Assembly: GCA_913055695.1 (NCBI GenBank)
Contig: CAJXKF010000002.1
Span: 372,001 to 436,000, forward strand
DNA: 64,000 bases
Reading direction: 5' to 3'
Source: an uncultured Methylophaga sp.
GTDB taxonomy: Bacteria > Pseudomonadota > Gammaproteobacteria > Nitrosococcales > Methylophagaceae
In this document: positions 54,382-63,886 of the stretch, in pieces
How the letters are laid out: each line of letters starts with the position of its first letter
How positions within the stretch are numbered: the first letter of the stretch is position 1
Translations under genes and position numbers: made by a program
Notes under the pieces: generated by a model
Database searches by the model: none
Told to the model about the DNA's origin: nothing
The model's input: only the letters and a program-made list of their open reading frames with translations

Positions 54382-54398
54382 CTTAACGAAAAATTAAG
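54382..54398 (-). promoter_or_regulatory. PmrA/QseB-like box upstream of the ten-gene operon
   Basis: Read on the - strand: CTTAAT, five bases, GTTAAG. The PmrA consensus as I remember it is HTTAAK-N5-YTTAAK; this site differs only at the first base of the second half. The two TTAA cores are 11 bp apart, one helical turn. It sits about 50 bp before the first gene of the operon that contains an OmpR-type regulator of this group. A weak 4-bp stem (AAGC / GCTT) followed by T-rich sequence overlaps it and could end the upstream efflux operon. Confidence 0.5.
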
Positions 54399-54420
54399 CC
54401 CTGAACTGCTTGATAAAAAC

Positions 54421-55650
54421 TTATAAAATCACGCCCAGTGACTGATTCACCTGAGCTTTTTGCTGCTCGACAAGCACTTCCAGTTCGCGTTTGCGGCTAC
54501 GGCTCTCATTAGCCAGCAGCTGGCTTCGCAGTAAATCGATCAGATTGATTTCACCCAGGTCGAAAGCCCTTTTTTGCATTTGATAATACTGATGCGTGGT
54601 CTGATCCTGTTCGGCCACAAGCGCCAGTTGCTGACGTGTTGCCGACAAGCTTTCCAGACTGGCCAGCAGCTTTTTGTTCAACTGCCGTTCCAGTTCCTGT
54701 CTCGCCACCTGCGCATCAGCCAGTGCAGCAGCGCTTTCGGCTACAGCGAGCTGACTGTAGCGTTTGTTATCAAGTGGCATGCTGAAGCCGATGCCCAGGC
54801 TGTTATTAAAGCTCTCGCTGTCATCACCCCTTTCACGACGCACACCGACCGATACGCTGGGATTGGCACTGCCTTCAAAACGGGCCACGCCCATTTCTGC
54901 CTGCAGCCGGGCAATCACCTGATCCTGCATCATCAGCACCGGATGACTGGCTGGCACCTCGTTTTTATCAGAGACTTGTTCTGTGACTTGTGCCGGCAAT
55001 GATTGCAGGCCGGTGATTAAACTGTAGGTTTTCAACTGTTGTGACAAATCAGATTCAGCTGCCACCATCTGACTGTGAGCTTCCAGCGTATTGCTGCTGG
55101 CGAGCAATGCTTCATTGGCAGCCAGCTCCCCTGCTTTGACGCGGGACTCAACATCCTGCTGCAGTAGCTTGGCTGTTTCCCATACCTCGGTAGCCTGTTG
55201 AAGCCGGGCCTGCGCCAGTTTGACCTGCCAGATCAGCTCCCGCACCTCACCGGAGGCCTGCAGCCGAAGTCGATTCTGGTAGGCCGGCAACTGCGCTATG
55301 ATTTTGCTGGACAATGCCTGCTGAGCCTGCTGCTGGCCCGGCAGCCAGAGCGGCATATCGACACTGCCTTCCCATTCCTGATAACCATCGCTGCTGCCGA
55401 TGCCGTCATTGAAATGATCCAGACTGGCCGTGGCCGGTTCAGCAAATAAGGCATTACCCAGTGCTTCATTGGCCTGCTGCAGTTGAGTGAACTTGGATTC
55501 CGCCAGCTTGCCCGGCAGACGCTGGTAAACCTGTTCGGTCACACTGCTGAGTGACAGGCTGCTGGAATAAGGAGCAGAGTCTGCCGCGATCACCAGAGAA
55601 GCAGAAGCCGACAAAACAACAGCGGCCAGCAGGGGTTTCAAATCAAACAT
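54421..55650 (-). CDS. TolC-family outer-membrane efflux protein
   Basis: 409 residues. A signal peptide ends near LVIAADS; two OEP repeats follow, with 'RVKAGELAANEALLASSNTLEA' and 'FDLGEINLIDLLRSQLLANESR', each split by a long coiled coil. It forms the outer-membrane channel of the adjacent RND pump, 40 nt downstream of it. AAGGATAAG precedes the ATG. Confidence 0.88.
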   Translation of the reverse strand: MFDLKPLLAAVVLSASASLVIAADSAPYSSSLSLSSVTEQVYQRLPGKLAESKFTQLQQANEALGNALFAEPATASLDHFNDGIGSSDGYQEWEGSVDMPLWLPGQQQAQQALSSKIIAQLPAYQNRLRLQASGEVRELIWQVKLAQARLQQATEVWETAKLLQQDVESRVKAGELAANEALLASSNTLEAHSQMVAAESDLSQQLKTYSLITGLQSLPAQVTEQVSDKNEVPASHPVLMMQDQVIARLQAEMGVARFEGSANPSVSVGVRRERGDDSESFNNSLGIGFSMPLDNKRYSQLAVAESAAALADAQVARQELERQLNKKLLASLESLSATRQQLALVAEQDQTTHQYYQMQKRAFDLGEINLIDLLRSQLLANESRSRKRELEVLVEQQKAQVNQSLGVIL

Positions 55651-55690
55651 CTCTTATCCTTTTCATCGCGACAGAGCTAAGTTAACAAAT

Positions 55691-58600
55691 TTAGCTGCGT
55701 TGTGGCACAAGCCCGTTTGATATTTTATCCACCGCACTCTCGTGAACAGACAGCATGGCCGGAATCACCAATAGCACCAGTGCGGTGGCAAACATCAGAC
55801 CGAAAGAAATCGATACTGCCATCGGGATCAGGAACTGGGCCTGCAGGGAAGTCTCAAACAGGAGTGGCGTCAAACCACCGATCGTGGTCAATGATGTCAG
55901 CAGCACTGCCCGCAGACGCTGGCTGGCCGCCTCGATAATGGCCTGCTGCGTCCCCATCCCAGAGTCGCGCAACTGTTTGAAGAAAGTCACCAGGATAATC
56001 GAGTCATTGACCACAATCCCTGACAGACCAAAAATGCCAAACAGGGACAGGATCGTCAGATCGATATTCAGCAGCCAGTGACCGAACAGGGCACCAATTA
56101 ATCCGAACGGGATTGCCGACATCACCACCAGTGGCCAGCCATAGGAAGCAAATACCCAGGCCAGTACCAGATAAATCATCACAAACGCCAGGAACACGCC
56201 CTGCACCATATCACCAATGGTTTCAGCCTGTTCTTCGGCACGGCCTTCATAACCGACTTTGACACCATAGCGGGAACTCAACTCGGGCAGGAAAGACTGC
56301 TGCATATCTTGCAGGATTTCGTTGTTGTTATTGACCGTGGCATCGACCGTAGCTGTGGTATGAATCGCAAGCTGGGTATCGGTATGCCGCAAGACATCAA
56401 AACCACGGCGGGCTTCAAACTCAACCACGCTGGATAAAGGCGCACTGCCGCCATCGGGCAGGCGAATCATGAAGTTTTCCAGTGTGGCCAGCGTATTACG
56501 TTCATTTTCCGGCAGCATGACGCGCACTTCGACTTCATCATCACCATCCTGAAAAATCTGCACCAGCTGACCGTCAAAGGCGGCCCGTAACTGGCGGCCG
56601 ACATTATTGAGCGTGAGACCGAGCACTTCGCCCTGCCCTTTAATCCGATAAATCAACTGTTCCTGACCATAAGGCATATCATCCTCAATGGCACTGACCC
56701 CGGGATAGGTTTTCAGCTTCTCGGCAATTTCCTGTGAAGCCGCTTTAAGGGTTTCAGCAGGCGCCCCGGTCAGCCTGATATCAATATCACTGCCCGGCGG
56801 TCCACCACGACGCTCACTGATGGTAAAGGTCTCTATGCCGGGCGGCAGATGGATTTTTTCACGCCAGACATTAATAAAGTCTTTATTACGGATTTCGCGC
56901 TGGTCCGGTGAAATCATTTCAACCTGAATCGAACCGAAGCGTTCATCAACCTGTGAGGTGGCATTCGGGTTGGCGGCACTGGCTGTGCTCAACCGCGTGA
57001 CGGACAGATCCACTAACTCAGGTCCCAACTCCTTCGCCGTCTCATCCAGCGCCTGATTGACATGGGAAAGGAAGCGTTCGACATGCTCACCCGGGGTACC
57101 CGCAATAAACCGGGCGTTGGCGACAATAGTCGTGCCTTCCGGTGACGGGAAAAAGTTAAACAGAATGCGGCCACTGGCGAGTAAGCCAATAGCCAGAATC
57201 AGCAAAGCAACGGCGGCTGCAATGGTGACACCGCGAAAATTCACCGCATGGGTCACCAGCGGTTTGAAAACATGGTCGCGGAAGCGATGAAACTGGCCAT
57301 CAAGATAGTGTCTGAAACGTCCCGGCTCGGCATGATGCATGCTATGAAAAGAATGCCGTAAGTGGCCGGGAAGTATCAGAAAACTCTCAACCAGAGAAGC
57401 AATAATGACGCAAATCACCACAAACGGAATATCAAACAGAATATTGCCGATAACCCCGCTTATCATCATCAATGGCAGAAACGCCGAAATCGTCGTCAGT
57501 GAAGACGACACCACCGGTGCCAGCATCCGTCTGGCACCACCTTCAGCGGCGGTCAGCGATCGTTCGCCGCTCTGATAGTGCGAAAGCGCATCTTCACCGA
57601 CGACTATCGCATCATCAACGATGATCCCGAGCGACATGATCAGGCCGAACAGGCTGATCATATTGATACTGCCGCCAAGCAGGTACAGCACCGCCAGCGC
57701 GGCCATAAATGAGACCGGTATACCCACCGCTACCCAGAATGCGACTCGACCATGCAGAAACAGGAACAGCACGGCAAGCACCAGCAATAAACCACCCAGG
57801 CCATTGTGCAGCAACAGGTTAATCCGTTCTTCAATCAGCTCCCAGGTGGCGTCAAACACTTTGATTTTGACGCCGTCCGGCAACTCATCACGGCTGTCTT
57901 CCAGCCACTGTTTCATGATCTCGGCGGATTTGAGCGCGTCGGCATTTTCAGTCCGTTGCAGCTCGATTTCGACCGCAGGCTGACCCTGATAGAAGACCTT
58001 GACCTGATTGCGCATGGGTCTGCGTTCAATCTCGGCGACATCATCAAGCATCACCAGACCACCGGCATAATCGGCTTTCAGCAACAACTCACTGAAAGCA
58101 TAGACATCGCGTTTCTGACCTTCACTGCGCAGCTGTCTCGCGGTTTCATTATTGCCGACCTCGCCGGCTGGCAGATCCTGACTTTGTTCACCAACCCGCT
58201 CACCGACCTGGTTGAAACTGAGACCCAAAGCTTCCAGTTCATGGGTACTGAGCTGGATAGCAATTTCCTCTTCCGGCAAACCGGTGATATTGACCCGGGA
58301 AATACCGCGGTCGAGTAATTCATGTTCTATCTGATGGGCCAGATCGCGCAGTTCATCTAGCTCGCCGTCACTGGTTATCAGCAATCTCGCCACCGTATCA
58401 TAACGGGTGACCAGACTGATTTCCGGCGTTTCCGCATCGGCGGGCAGGTTACGGATGCGCGCCACATGATCCTTGACCTGGTCCAGCGCTCGGCCCATAT
58501 CGGCATTCTCTTCAAACTCGAGTGTGACGAGAGAAGAGCCATAGGACGAAGTCGAAGTCATCTTGTCGACGTAGTCAATGCTGCGCAGCTCCTGCTCGAC

Positions 58601-58813
58601 ACGGGAGGTCAACGACTCTTCCACATCCTCGGCGCTGGCGCCGCGCCAGGTAATGCTGATGGTGATGATATCGAGTGCGAAATTGGGAAAGAACTGGGTG
58701 TTAAGCCGGTTGAGCGATAAGGCGCCGGCAACCAGCATCATGATCATCAGCAGATTCGCCGCAACCCGATGCTGGGCGAATATACCGATGAAATCATTAC
58801 GATGACCTTCCAT
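55691..58813 (-). CDS. RND multidrug/hydrophobe efflux pump (AcrB superfamily)
   Basis: 1040 residues with two six-helix halves and large periplasmic loops. The helix-4 region reads 'LGIIVDDAIVVGEDALSH', with the paired Asp of drug-type (HAE) pumps rather than the metal-type signatures at 8.8 and 24.5 kb. FFPSPEGTT and the late 'GIVVNDSIILVTFF' are typical. Substrate unknown; the pump lies directly upstream of the acyl-ligase operon, so export of its product is possible (inference). The start overlaps the adaptor stop by 1 nt. Confidence 0.9.
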   Translation of the reverse strand: MEGHRNDFIGIFAQHRVAANLLMIMMLVAGALSLNRLNTQFFPNFALDIITISITWRGASAEDVEESLTSRVEQELRSIDYVDKMTSTSSYGSSLVTLEFEENADMGRALDQVKDHVARIRNLPADAETPEISLVTRYDTVARLLITSDGELDELRDLAHQIEHELLDRGISRVNITGLPEEEIAIQLSTHELEALGLSFNQVGERVGEQSQDLPAGEVGNNETARQLRSEGQKRDVYAFSELLLKADYAGGLVMLDDVAEIERRPMRNQVKVFYQGQPAVEIELQRTENADALKSAEIMKQWLEDSRDELPDGVKIKVFDATWELIEERINLLLHNGLGGLLLVLAVLFLFLHGRVAFWVAVGIPVSFMAALAVLYLLGGSINMISLFGLIMSLGIIVDDAIVVGEDALSHYQSGERSLTAAEGGARRMLAPVVSSSLTTISAFLPLMMISGVIGNILFDIPFVVICVIIASLVESFLILPGHLRHSFHSMHHAEPGRFRHYLDGQFHRFRDHVFKPLVTHAVNFRGVTIAAAVALLILAIGLLASGRILFNFFPSPEGTTIVANARFIAGTPGEHVERFLSHVNQALDETAKELGPELVDLSVTRLSTASAANPNATSQVDERFGSIQVEMISPDQREIRNKDFINVWREKIHLPPGIETFTISERRGGPPGSDIDIRLTGAPAETLKAASQEIAEKLKTYPGVSAIEDDMPYGQEQLIYRIKGQGEVLGLTLNNVGRQLRAAFDGQLVQIFQDGDDEVEVRVMLPENERNTLATLENFMIRLPDGGSAPLSSVVEFEARRGFDVLRHTDTQLAIHTTATVDATVNNNNEILQDMQQSFLPELSSRYGVKVGYEGRAEEQAETIGDMVQGVFLAFVMIYLVLAWVFASYGWPLVVMSAIPFGLIGALFGHWLLNIDLTILSLFGIFGLSGIVVNDSIILVTFFKQLRDSGMGTQQAIIEAASQRLRAVLLTSLTTIGGLTPLLFETSLQAQFLIPMAVSISFGLMFATALVLLVIPAMLSVHESAVDKISNGLVPQRS

Positions 58814-60045
58814 CAGTCGGCGACCTTAACTCTGAGGCCGGTGATCGCATTGGGCAATTGGGTCGCGGCAATCAAATCACCCAGTTCCAGCGCCTCGCTG
58901 CGGATAAGCAGGCTGTTTTTGCCATTTTCGCGCTCTATTTCACCGACACGTTCCACGGCGACTGACTGCAGGTGACCGTCATCAATCCGGTAGACGCGAT
59001 CCATACCGTAAAGCGCACTGAACGGGATTTCGATCACCTTTTCCTGCTCGGCCAGTTGCAGTTGAAGTTCGACAAAAGTGCCGAGCGGCAGTGGCGCCAT
59101 ATTATTCTCAATCCGGAACAGACCATCGATGCCGCCGCTGTCTTCGCTGACTTCGCCGGACAGGCGATTCAGCGACAGTTGCATTAGTTGACCGTCGACT
59201 TCGGCCCTGGCCTTCAGATTCTTGCCGTCACGCAGCAACTGCCGCACCTGAGGAATATAACGGCCGGGGATTTGGGCCCTGACTTCGAGATTATCGAGAT
59301 CATAGACGGTGAGCAGAGTATCACCGGGACGCACCCGGTCACCTAAAGCCACCGTGAGGCCGGCAACACGGCCATCAAACGGTGCTTTGATTTCAGTACG
59401 GCTGAGATTGACTTCGGCCTGGGCCAACAAGGCTTCAGCACGTTGTTTGGCGGCCTGTAACTGAGCCAGCCTGACGGCATGATTATCAATATCAAACTGC
59501 AGTTGTTTCAGGGCCAGAGCCTGCTGTTCATACGCGGACAGGGCTTCATCTAACGAGGCCTGTGAAACCAGCCGGGTCTGTTCCAGTTTTCGGGCACGTT
59601 GAACCGCCTTGTCGGCAAGTGCCAGTAACTGTTTCTGGTTCGTCAGCAGTTGCTTGTCCCGCTCAAAGCGCTGGTTCTCACTCTCGATCTGGGCCTGTGC
59701 CTCTCTGACATCGGCCTGACGCTGCTGCAGTGCCAGCTGGATATCGATGTCATCGAGCTTGATCAGGGTCTGTCCGGCACTGACAATATCGCCTTCCAGC
59801 ACATTGACTTCGATAACATCAGCTTCAAGCGGTGCTTTCAGACTGGCATCGCGCGGTGTTTCCACCCGACCGTAGATAGTGATTTCTGGTGCAATGCGTT
59901 GATAATCCACCTCAACCGCTTCGACCAGCCAGGCTTTTTCCTTTGTTTCCATCGCCGGCGTTTCAGGCTCACTGACCTTGAGCAGCATAAAAGCCGCAAC
60001 GGCGAGACCGAGAATGACAATGGGTAACGCGATTTTTTTTAACAA
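58813..60045 (-). CDS. RND periplasmic adaptor protein
   Basis: 410 residues from a TTG start (GGGAG 6 nt upstream). An N-terminal membrane anchor is followed by a barrel-sandwich domain (APLEADVIEVNVLEGDIV), a long coiled-coil hairpin (about 105-205), the second lipoyl half (IKAPFDGRVAGL) and a beta-barrel. It links the RND pump to the TolC-like channel. First gene of the three-gene efflux operon; the 45-bp gap to rapA contains no clear terminator. Confidence 0.9.
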   Translation of the reverse strand: MLKKIALPIVILGLAVAAFMLLKVSEPETPAMETKEKAWLVEAVEVDYQRIAPEITIYGRVETPRDASLKAPLEADVIEVNVLEGDIVSAGQTLIKLDDIDIQLALQQRQADVREAQAQIESENQRFERDKQLLTNQKQLLALADKAVQRARKLEQTRLVSQASLDEALSAYEQQALALKQLQFDIDNHAVRLAQLQAAKQRAEALLAQAEVNLSRTEIKAPFDGRVAGLTVALGDRVRPGDTLLTVYDLDNLEVRAQIPGRYIPQVRQLLRDGKNLKARAEVDGQLMQLSLNRLSGEVSEDSGGIDGLFRIENNMAPLPLGTFVELQLQLAEQEKVIEIPFSALYGMDRVYRIDDGHLQSVAVERVGEIERENGKNSLLIRSEALELGDLIAATQLPNAITGLRVKVAD

Positions 60046-60090
60046 CTTATGCTCCCAGCTAGTACCTAGAAAGGAAGAGACTGTCCATGT

Positions 60091-62928
60091 TTAGTTAGGT
60101 TCAGTGACTATCGCGACCCGGACTGCATCCAGGCTTAACTCGGCCGATTCTATCGTATTTGCCAGATCGGTGGTGAGCAAAGCCATGGCATCGATTTCAT
60201 CCTGACGGATGGCCGGATTTTTTTCAGCCAGTGCTTTCAGACGTGCGGTTTCAGCCGCCATTTCCTGCTGCATTGCGGCCAAGGCTTCACGTCTCAGCGT
60301 TTCCCCCGGCTGTAAAGACGTATGCTGTGCCTGTTGAATCAGTTTTTCCAGCTGTGGCCGGGCATGACGGATAAGCTCCTGCGACGTCGCTCTGGGAATC
60401 CGGCCGGCCAGTTTATTGAATTGTCTGTCAGGCAGACTGGTCTGGTGTTGTCTGCCCTCTGCATCCACCACGATTCGGAAATAGCGTTGCGGCAGAAAGC
60501 GATCGATATAAGTCTGCAGTGAGCCAATGGCCTGTACTTTGAAAATGGCCTCAACCAGTAAGGTACCGGGATTGAATAAACCGGTTTCCAGTGTGCAGAA
60601 TGCGCTGTTACCGATTTCGGTGTTCATCACCAGATCCATCGCGCCCAGCACCATCGGATGTTCCCAGGTCAGAAACGCCATATCTTCACGCCCCAACGCC
60701 CGGTGGCGCTGGTAGGTCGCGGTCAGACCCTCTTCCGGCAGTTCCGGGAAAGGATACACCATGTGATTTCCGGGCTCGATAATGACGCTGTCACTGCTGT
60801 GAGGCTGCTGATCCACCCCAAAAGCATCGAACACATCATCCATAAAATCAGCCAGCTCAAGACCGCGGGTCGCTTCTTCCAGTTCGGCGATAATCTGCTG
60901 CGCCGCATCGGCATCAAAAGAATTGCGCTCCAGCAGGCGGTTTCGACCTGATTGCAGGCTTTGCCGCGCCTGTTCTGCCGTGTCGCGGGTTAAGCTAATC
61001 AGGGCTGACAGGGCTTTTGCATCATCAGGACTGTTCAGGCAGGCTTCCAGCGGCTTTTGTGTTGCCATAGTAACCGCGTCACCGGCAGCAAAGACCTGTT
61101 CAAACGCATTCATACCCTGGTGGTACCAGTTCAACAGGACTTCCTGTGCCGTACCCTCAAAGTAAGGCACGTGAATATCGACATCATGCTGCTGGCCGAT
61201 TCGGTCCAGGCGACCGATACGCTGTTCCAGCAAATCCGGATGACGTGGTAAATCCAGCAGCACCAGATGATGACAGAACTGGAAATTACGCCCTTCACTG
61301 CCGATTTCAGAGCAGACCAGTAGCTGCGCCCCATCCTCTTCCTCAGCGAAATAGGCTGCGGCCCGGTCCCGGTTCATCAGGCTCAGGTTTTCATGGAATG
61401 CGGCGCTACGCACCCCATGATGCACGCTGAGATAACTGTCGAGCTGTGTCGCAGTGTCGGCACTGGCACAAATCAGCAGAATTTTCTCGCCACGGTGCGT
61501 TTTAAGAAAATCAACCAGCCAGGTCACCCGTTTATCTTCAAGCAGCCAGTCATGGCCCAGCACTTTTTCCGGCTGTAAGGCGTCAATGCCTGACAGCCTG
61601 CTGTCAGCTTGCAGTGGATAGCTGTGCAGAATACGCGCGGGAAAACCTTTCACCACATCACGGGTATTACGGAATAACACCCGGCCGGTGCCATGATGAT
61701 CCAGCAGATGCCTGATAGCCGCTTGTCTGGCGCTTTCAAATTGATCCTGCTGCTGTAAATCGACGATTGCCTGCTCCGGTAAATACGGCTCAATTGTTGT
61801 TAACAGGGTTTTGAAAGCTTTGCCTGCCGGGGTTTGCAGATTATCAAGCTGATCAATCAAGTCAGAAATCGGCTGATAGGCTGCTTCCTGCTTTCTGAAT
61901 GCGTCCAGATCATGAAAACGTTCCGGGTCCAGCAGGCGCAGACGGGCAAAGTGGCTGTCGATACCGAGTTGCTCCGGGGTCGCGGTCAACAGCAGTAAGG
62001 CGGCGATGCGGCCGGCGAGCTGTTCAACCAGCTGGTAAGACGGGCTGCTGTTATCGGGTTCCCAGTATAGATGATGCGCTTCATCGACAATCAGCATATC
62101 CCAGTCTGCAGCAAGCAGATCTTCCTGCATCACCGGGTTTTCAAGCAAATCGCCAAGGCCGCATAAAACCAGCTGGGCGCTGTCAAAAGGATTGCCTTCA
62201 TCAAGCTCAACCAGGGCCAGATGCCGTTCCACATCTATCAGGCTGAAACTCAGATTAAAGCGTCGCAGCATCTCAACCAGCCATTGATGCAACAAGGCAT
62301 CGGGCACGATGACCAGCGCGCGCTTCACTTCACCGCTCAGAATCTTCTGATGCAGAATCAGACCGGCTTCAATGGTTTTACCCAGGCCGACTTCATCAGC
62401 CAGCAGCACCCGTGGTGCGTGGCGCTGGGAAACCTGCCGGGCGATATATAATTGATGCGGCAGCAGTTGAACACGGGCACCGAGCAGGCCGAATACCGGC
62501 GAGCTGTAGAGTTCATGCTGATAGGCAAGCGCCCTGGCCCGCAGTTCAAACTGGCTGTTTTTATCAACCTGGCCTGCGAACAGGCGATCCTGCGGCTGAT
62601 TGAAATGCACCCGGCTGTCCAGATCCATTTCGTGAAAGCTCACTGCTTCTCCGTCAGCGGTCTCGCCCTGATAAATCATACAGCCGTTGAGCGGATGCAC
62701 TGCAGAGATGGTGAAGCTTTGCTGTTCGCGGCTTTTGACCTGCTCGCCTTCTGAATAGATAACACGACTTAATGGCGCATTATTGGCGGCATAAAACCGG
62801 CTTTCAGCGACTGCCGGGAAAAAAACCTCGATTTGACGGCCACTGATTTCTTTAATAATGCCCAGCCCCAGTTCTGCTTCACTGTTACTGACCCAGCGCT
62901 GGCCAATGATAAATTCTATTTCTGACAA
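60091..62928 (-). CDS. rapA: RapA, RNA polymerase-recycling SWI/SNF ATPase
   Basis: 945 residues (E. coli 968). Tudor-like N-terminal domain ('GQRWVSNSEAELGLGII'), SWI2/SNF2 ATPase with Walker A LADEVGLGKTIEAG, DEAH box (IVDEAHHLYW) and motif VI (EQRIGRLDRIGQ), then the RapA-specific C-terminal region. It binds RNA polymerase and helps it recycle after termination. Gene order cupin-rapA on the same strand with a 17-nt gap. Confidence 0.95.
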   Translation of the reverse strand: MSEIEFIIGQRWVSNSEAELGLGIIKEISGRQIEVFFPAVAESRFYAANNAPLSRVIYSEGEQVKSREQQSFTISAVHPLNGCMIYQGETADGEAVSFHEMDLDSRVHFNQPQDRLFAGQVDKNSQFELRARALAYQHELYSSPVFGLLGARVQLLPHQLYIARQVSQRHAPRVLLADEVGLGKTIEAGLILHQKILSGEVKRALVIVPDALLHQWLVEMLRRFNLSFSLIDVERHLALVELDEGNPFDSAQLVLCGLGDLLENPVMQEDLLAADWDMLIVDEAHHLYWEPDNSSPSYQLVEQLAGRIAALLLLTATPEQLGIDSHFARLRLLDPERFHDLDAFRKQEAAYQPISDLIDQLDNLQTPAGKAFKTLLTTIEPYLPEQAIVDLQQQDQFESARQAAIRHLLDHHGTGRVLFRNTRDVVKGFPARILHSYPLQADSRLSGIDALQPEKVLGHDWLLEDKRVTWLVDFLKTHRGEKILLICASADTATQLDSYLSVHHGVRSAAFHENLSLMNRDRAAAYFAEEEDGAQLLVCSEIGSEGRNFQFCHHLVLLDLPRHPDLLEQRIGRLDRIGQQHDVDIHVPYFEGTAQEVLLNWYHQGMNAFEQVFAAGDAVTMATQKPLEACLNSPDDAKALSALISLTRDTAEQARQSLQSGRNRLLERNSFDADAAQQIIAELEEATRGLELADFMDDVFDAFGVDQQPHSSDSVIIEPGNHMVYPFPELPEEGLTATYQRHRALGREDMAFLTWEHPMVLGAMDLVMNTEIGNSAFCTLETGLFNPGTLLVEAIFKVQAIGSLQTYIDRFLPQRYFRIVVDAEGRQHQTSLPDRQFNKLAGRIPRATSQELIRHARPQLEKLIQQAQHTSLQPGETLRREALAAMQQEMAAETARLKALAEKNPAIRQDEIDAMALLTTDLANTIESAELSLDAVRVAIVTEPN

Positions 62929-62945
62929 TGTTGTTCCCGGGCTTT

Positions 62946-63224
62946 TCAGCCGAATTGATAATGTTTACGCAGATCCTGTTTAATCTGCCAGCGACAGCTG
63001 AGACCAGCAGCAAAAGTGACGAGGTCGCCGGCTTTGATGGTAACTGCTTCGCTGCCGTCATCGGCAGTGACAACGACCTCGCCTTCGAGAATATAAGCAG
63101 TCTCTTTCTCATCATAATGCCAGGGGAATTCTGATGCTTCTTTTTCCCAGATGGGCCAGGCATAAACCCCGAGTTCAGTGAGGCGCGACTGGTCAGGCTG
63201 GTGTTCCACTTGAATCGCTTTCAT
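62946..63224 (-). CDS. Small cupin-domain protein
   Basis: 92 residues, a single cupin of the DUF861/cupin_3 type: 'ASEFPWHYDEKETAYILEGEV', split here as FPWHYDEKETAYIL and the second motif GDLVTFAAGLSCRW. His and Glu ligands (H..E in HYDEKE) are present, but the second His of typical metal sites is not obvious. Function unknown. AGGAGACG precedes the ATG; 17 nt upstream of rapA. Confidence 0.85.
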   Translation of the reverse strand: MKAIQVEHQPDQSRLTELGVYAWPIWEKEASEFPWHYDEKETAYILEGEVVVTADDGSEAVTIKAGDLVTFAAGLSCRWQIKQDLRKHYQFG

Positions 63225-63307
63225 AATCGTCTCCTGCGAGCGCTAAAACGCGTGCTGTGGTGCGATATGTTAAATTGTTGCCTCATTTTTTCCTATAGCT
63301 GCGAGTC

Positions 63308-63886
63308 ATGGCTACCCAGTTCAACACCATTCACTGCGCCGCGGAAGCCGACTATGAAATCAAAAAATCCCGCTTTGTCGGCGTGATCATGCCCTGCCTG
63401 TCTGAAGATGAAGCCCTGCGTAAGCTGGGGCAACTGGCCCGGCAGCATCCCAATGCCAATCATCTCGCCTTTGCCTGGCGCATCCGCCAGCCGGAAGGTT
63501 TTCTGACCGAACGCTTTCATGATGCCGGCGAACCTTCAGGCACGGCCGGACGCCCGATTCTTGCGCCGCTGGAGGGTGAAAATCTGATCAATGTGGTGGT
63601 CGCTGTGGTGCGTTATTTCGGTGGTATCAAACTGGGAACCGGTGGATTAACCCGCGCCTATGGCACTGCAGCAAAAGAAGCCATTGCCGCCGCAAACATC
63701 ACACCCTGGGTAGAAATGGCGACATTGAAACTCGATATCGACTATCCGCAACTACAGCTGCTGGAATATCAGTTAAAGCAGATTGATGGTGAGATTATTG
63801 ATCAGCAATTCACTGATAAAGTGAGTTTGATTATCTCTCTGCCTGCTTCAGAGAAAGATGCCATCAGACAGCAGTTCAGCACTTGA
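63308..63886 (+). CDS. yigZ: YigZ/IMPACT family protein
   Basis: 192 residues. The family signature is intact: AGEPSGTAGRP followed by 'VVVAVVRYFGGIKLGTGGL', with the RYFGG-x-KLG-x-GGL block, and a short C-terminal ferredoxin-like domain. Function is not firmly known; the mammalian homologue IMPACT affects translation control. It is divergent from the cupin-rapA unit across an 83-bp gap and overlaps the convergent gene at the right edge by about 11 nt. Confidence 0.9.
   Translation: MATQFNTIHCAAEADYEIKKSRFVGVIMPCLSEDEALRKLGQLARQHPNANHLAFAWRIRQPEGFLTERFHDAGEPSGTAGRPILAPLEGENLINVVVAVVRYFGGIKLGTGGLTRAYGTAAKEAIAAANITPWVEMATLKLDIDYPQLQLLEYQLKQIDGEIIDQQFTDKVSLIISLPASEKDAIRQQFST

Noticed and set aside
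54421..54430. Strong terminator at the end of the RND efflux operon
   Set aside because: Only a 4-bp stem precedes the T-rich stretch, and it overlaps the proposed regulator box.
63255..63275. GGTGCG followed by ATATGTTAAAT, resembling parts of dif
   Set aside because: The central region is missing, so it cannot work as a XerCD site; it lies in the yigZ/cupin promoter region and is probably chance.
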